The position numbers were made by a program, and so were the translations under genes. From NCBI GenBank assembly GCA_022315425.1, contig JAIUPT010000015.1, positions 1-64,000 of the forward strand: a stretch of DNA of 64,000 nucleotides, given 5' to 3'. The stretch comes from Pseudevernia furfuracea. Its lineage: Eukaryota > Ascomycota > Lecanoromycetes > Lecanorales > Parmeliaceae. The notes below the pieces were generated by a model. That model did not search any database. It saw nothing but the letters and a program-made list of their open reading frames with translations, and was not told where the DNA came from. Shown here one piece after another: positions 62,365 to 64,000 of this stretch. Numbering within the stretch: position 1 is the first letter of the stretch; each line of letters opens with the position of its first letter.

Positions 62365-63992
62365 TTAGACATAACGCTCACCTTGGACAGGTGGCGAAAC
62401 TTCGAAACTGGTAAAACAACAATGGCCGAACCCGTTCTCTGAACTCACTACACCCCACATCACGGGCTTGACAGCAGCATCGATGTCCTCTTCTGGTCGA
62501 TGACAAGCTGCACTGATGGCTGCACTGCAGCTGCCGGCTAGCGGCATGCCCTGATGCCATCTGAAGCCGTTGAGGAGTCCCAGAAGTATCAAAATACCTC
62601 CGAAGAAAATGAAGGTAATAATCGCTATGCACGAGTAGCCGATAGTAGATATCGAATTTGTTGTATCACTCTCTCGCTCATCATTATAGTAGCTCACATT
62701 TGCGAGGAAGAGGCTCTAAGAGACTAGTAAGTGTAGAGTGACAGAGATAATCAGTAATGGGATGCCATATTTGTAGGGTAGTTGTAGTCGATAGATAGAG
62801 ACTTGAGCGCCATCGGGATTCGTGACTCGTAATGGCTTGCGCTTATGTGCGTAGCCGTTCCATTCGATAGCAAGAAGCATACAGGTGAAGATGCCGTTAT
62901 AAGTGAGGAATAGAAACGAAATTACCACTTGCGATAAGTTGACAACAAGGACGTTTATAAGTAGACCGCCTGGTCCGCTCAGATCCCAGGATACCATGAA
63001 CTCGAAAGTAACCGTCCCATAGCCCATCTGCCAGAGATGCGCGAAGTTGCGATCAGTGAGAGTGCCTGCATCAAGACCCATCTGAAGCAAGACACTTGTC
63101 ATGACAAGAGCCAAGATACAGCTGGAGAAATTGTCAGCGTCCACGCTTTAGTGAAAGTGCCTTGGGGCTAATGTAGTGGATCAAGCGAGACATTGAATTC
63201 CCAAGACGTGGAAACTTACAGAGAGTTGCATACAAACCAGCGTTGTACACTCAAACTCAAGAACCAACGTTGACCCTTTTTCTTCCATTTAGACGATGTA
63301 TCTCTTCACCGACCCTCTGAGAAGCTATTCTTGCCCGACAGACACGCCAAGCGAGTAGTCCTGTCAGGCTTGACCAGAAATTCCTCAACCGCGTCTCCTA
63401 AAGTCACCAGAGGTCGCGACTTCTGTCGTCGTAGTGCCAGAAGCATGCACAGAGCTTTTAGAAAGTTACTGGCCATCACAATTCCCAGGATCACTACGCT
63501 AAATCGTAACTGACAGCGTTCCTCAACCAGCCGACTGAGACAGTACTCAATCCTGAAACTCCCCTCGTTATGCGGGACCTTATAGTAAGCTGTGAGCGTC
63601 CAGTTTGGTGGGTTCTTCAGGATAGCATCCGCATCACATCGAGGTGTCCCATACTGTGATAAAGAATCCATTTCTGATGAATACTTGTAACACATCCAAT
63701 TGTACGGATAACTATAGGATCCCCCTCGGATACCCTCGGTCAATAAGATACTGGTATTCACGGCAGCTGATATAGCCACAAGATCACCACGCATAGAGAC
63801 GAACGGTTCGGCGTAGGCTTCAATGTATGCAGCATTATCGAGTTGCTGCCAAATTGATTTGTTTCCGATATCTCGAAAATTCGCAACAGTCAGCGTACCA
63901 TTGTTTTCATCATAGGCCGAATAAGCAGAGGCCGACCAATCCACAGCATCTCCACTGACCAGATCTGGCGACGCAACATACACGCTATATTT
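62365..63992 (-). pseudogene. DUF6536 membrane protein gene, 3-prime part, two nonsense codons
   Basis: Minus strand, continuing beyond the window. An exon starts after an acceptor TTAG (63993-63996) with KYSVYVASPDL and includes YPYNWMCYKYSSE and a membrane segment (VVILGIVMASNFLKALCML). The frame meets TGA at 63306 but continues unchanged with KKKGQRWFLSLSVQRWF. An intron at 63122-63219 (GTAAGT...CTCCAG) joins NSL to CILALVMTS. Then come LTDRNFAHLWQMGYG, FEFMVSWDLSG, NGYAHKRKPLRVTNPDG, TAG at 62716 where Gln is expected (LLV-S-stop-SLFLANV), and the family end MPLAGSCSAAISAACH...PVMWGVV. Both stops fit single transitions (TGG to TGA, CAG to TAG). Family: fungal DUF6536, multi-pass, function unknown. 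Without the stops the gene would look intact. Confidence 0.8.
63122..63219 (-). other. intron within the DUF6536 gene
   Basis: 98 nt with GTAAGT donor and CTCCAG acceptor on the minus strand. Removal joins the two conserved membrane blocks in frame. Confidence 0.8.
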
Positions 63993-64000
63993 CTAAGCGA

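Noticed and set aside
1..64000. tRNA or rRNA genes
   Set aside because: No cloverleaf or rRNA core sequence was seen by eye; the only tRNA-like stretch (11294-11306) is a retrotransposon primer site.

Overview
The window reads as the end of a chromosome from a filamentous ascomycete (Pezizomycotina; class not resolved). Three things point there. A tract of 16 CCCTAA repeats lies near base 55. Host-type gene fragments belong to fungal families: NACHT/ankyrin STAND proteins, a PD-(D/E)XK nuclease-like protein, DUF6536 and DUF7924-like proteins. Most transposon copies look like products of repeat-induced point mutation (RIP): very AT-rich, with stop codons almost only where Trp (TGG), Gln (CAA/CAG) or Arg (CGA) codons are expected. 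All family names come from reading the translations by eye; no database was searched. LAYOUT. 1-4.8 kb: telomere tract, then two tandem copies and one fragment of a subtelomeric unit with a GCTGAG minisatellite core and a 19-bp inverted repeat. 4.8-11.5 kb: RIP-altered DNA and a complete Ty1/copia element on the minus strand (6588-11515) whose gag end escaped mutation. 11.6-14.1 kb: an apparently intact membrane-protein gene, the best candidate for a working host gene. 14.1-15.9 kb: normal-GC DNA without a recognised gene. 15.9-28.8 kb: strongly AT-rich block holding a solo LTR, a miniature LTR element and several copies of a long-TIR element. 28.8-40.0 kb: a piggyBac-like transposase gene split by a full-length Ty3/gypsy chromovirus (30166-37241) and a solo LTR, followed by an internally deleted relative (37890-40043). 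40.6-46.1 kb: a low-complexity ORF and a decayed NACHT-ankyrin gene. 46.1-48.4 kb: AT-rich spacer. 48.4-52.4 kb: decayed PD-(D/E)XK nuclease-like and DUF7924-like genes. 52.5-55 kb: satellites and a second, minus-strand NACHT pseudogene carrying a solo LTR. 55.5-56.4 kb: a foldback element sharing arms and core with the telomeric unit. 57-58 kb: a Tc1/mariner relic. 58-62 kb: AT-rich relics. 62.4-64 kb: a DUF6536 gene with two nonsense codons, running off the right edge. HOW IT FITS TOGETHER. This is a two-speed subtelomere: islands of normal GC carrying STAND/NLR-type and nuclease-like genes lie between RIP-altered transposon blocks. Nearly every host-type gene except the one at 11.6-14.1 kb has transition-type nonsense codons, as expected if mutation spread from neighbouring repeats or acted on duplicated gene families. 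The most unusual items are the foldback/minisatellite family present both at the telomere and at 55.5 kb, its 19-bp arms whose central triplet changed in step on both sides, and a TTAGGG-like junction at the end of each subtelomeric copy.
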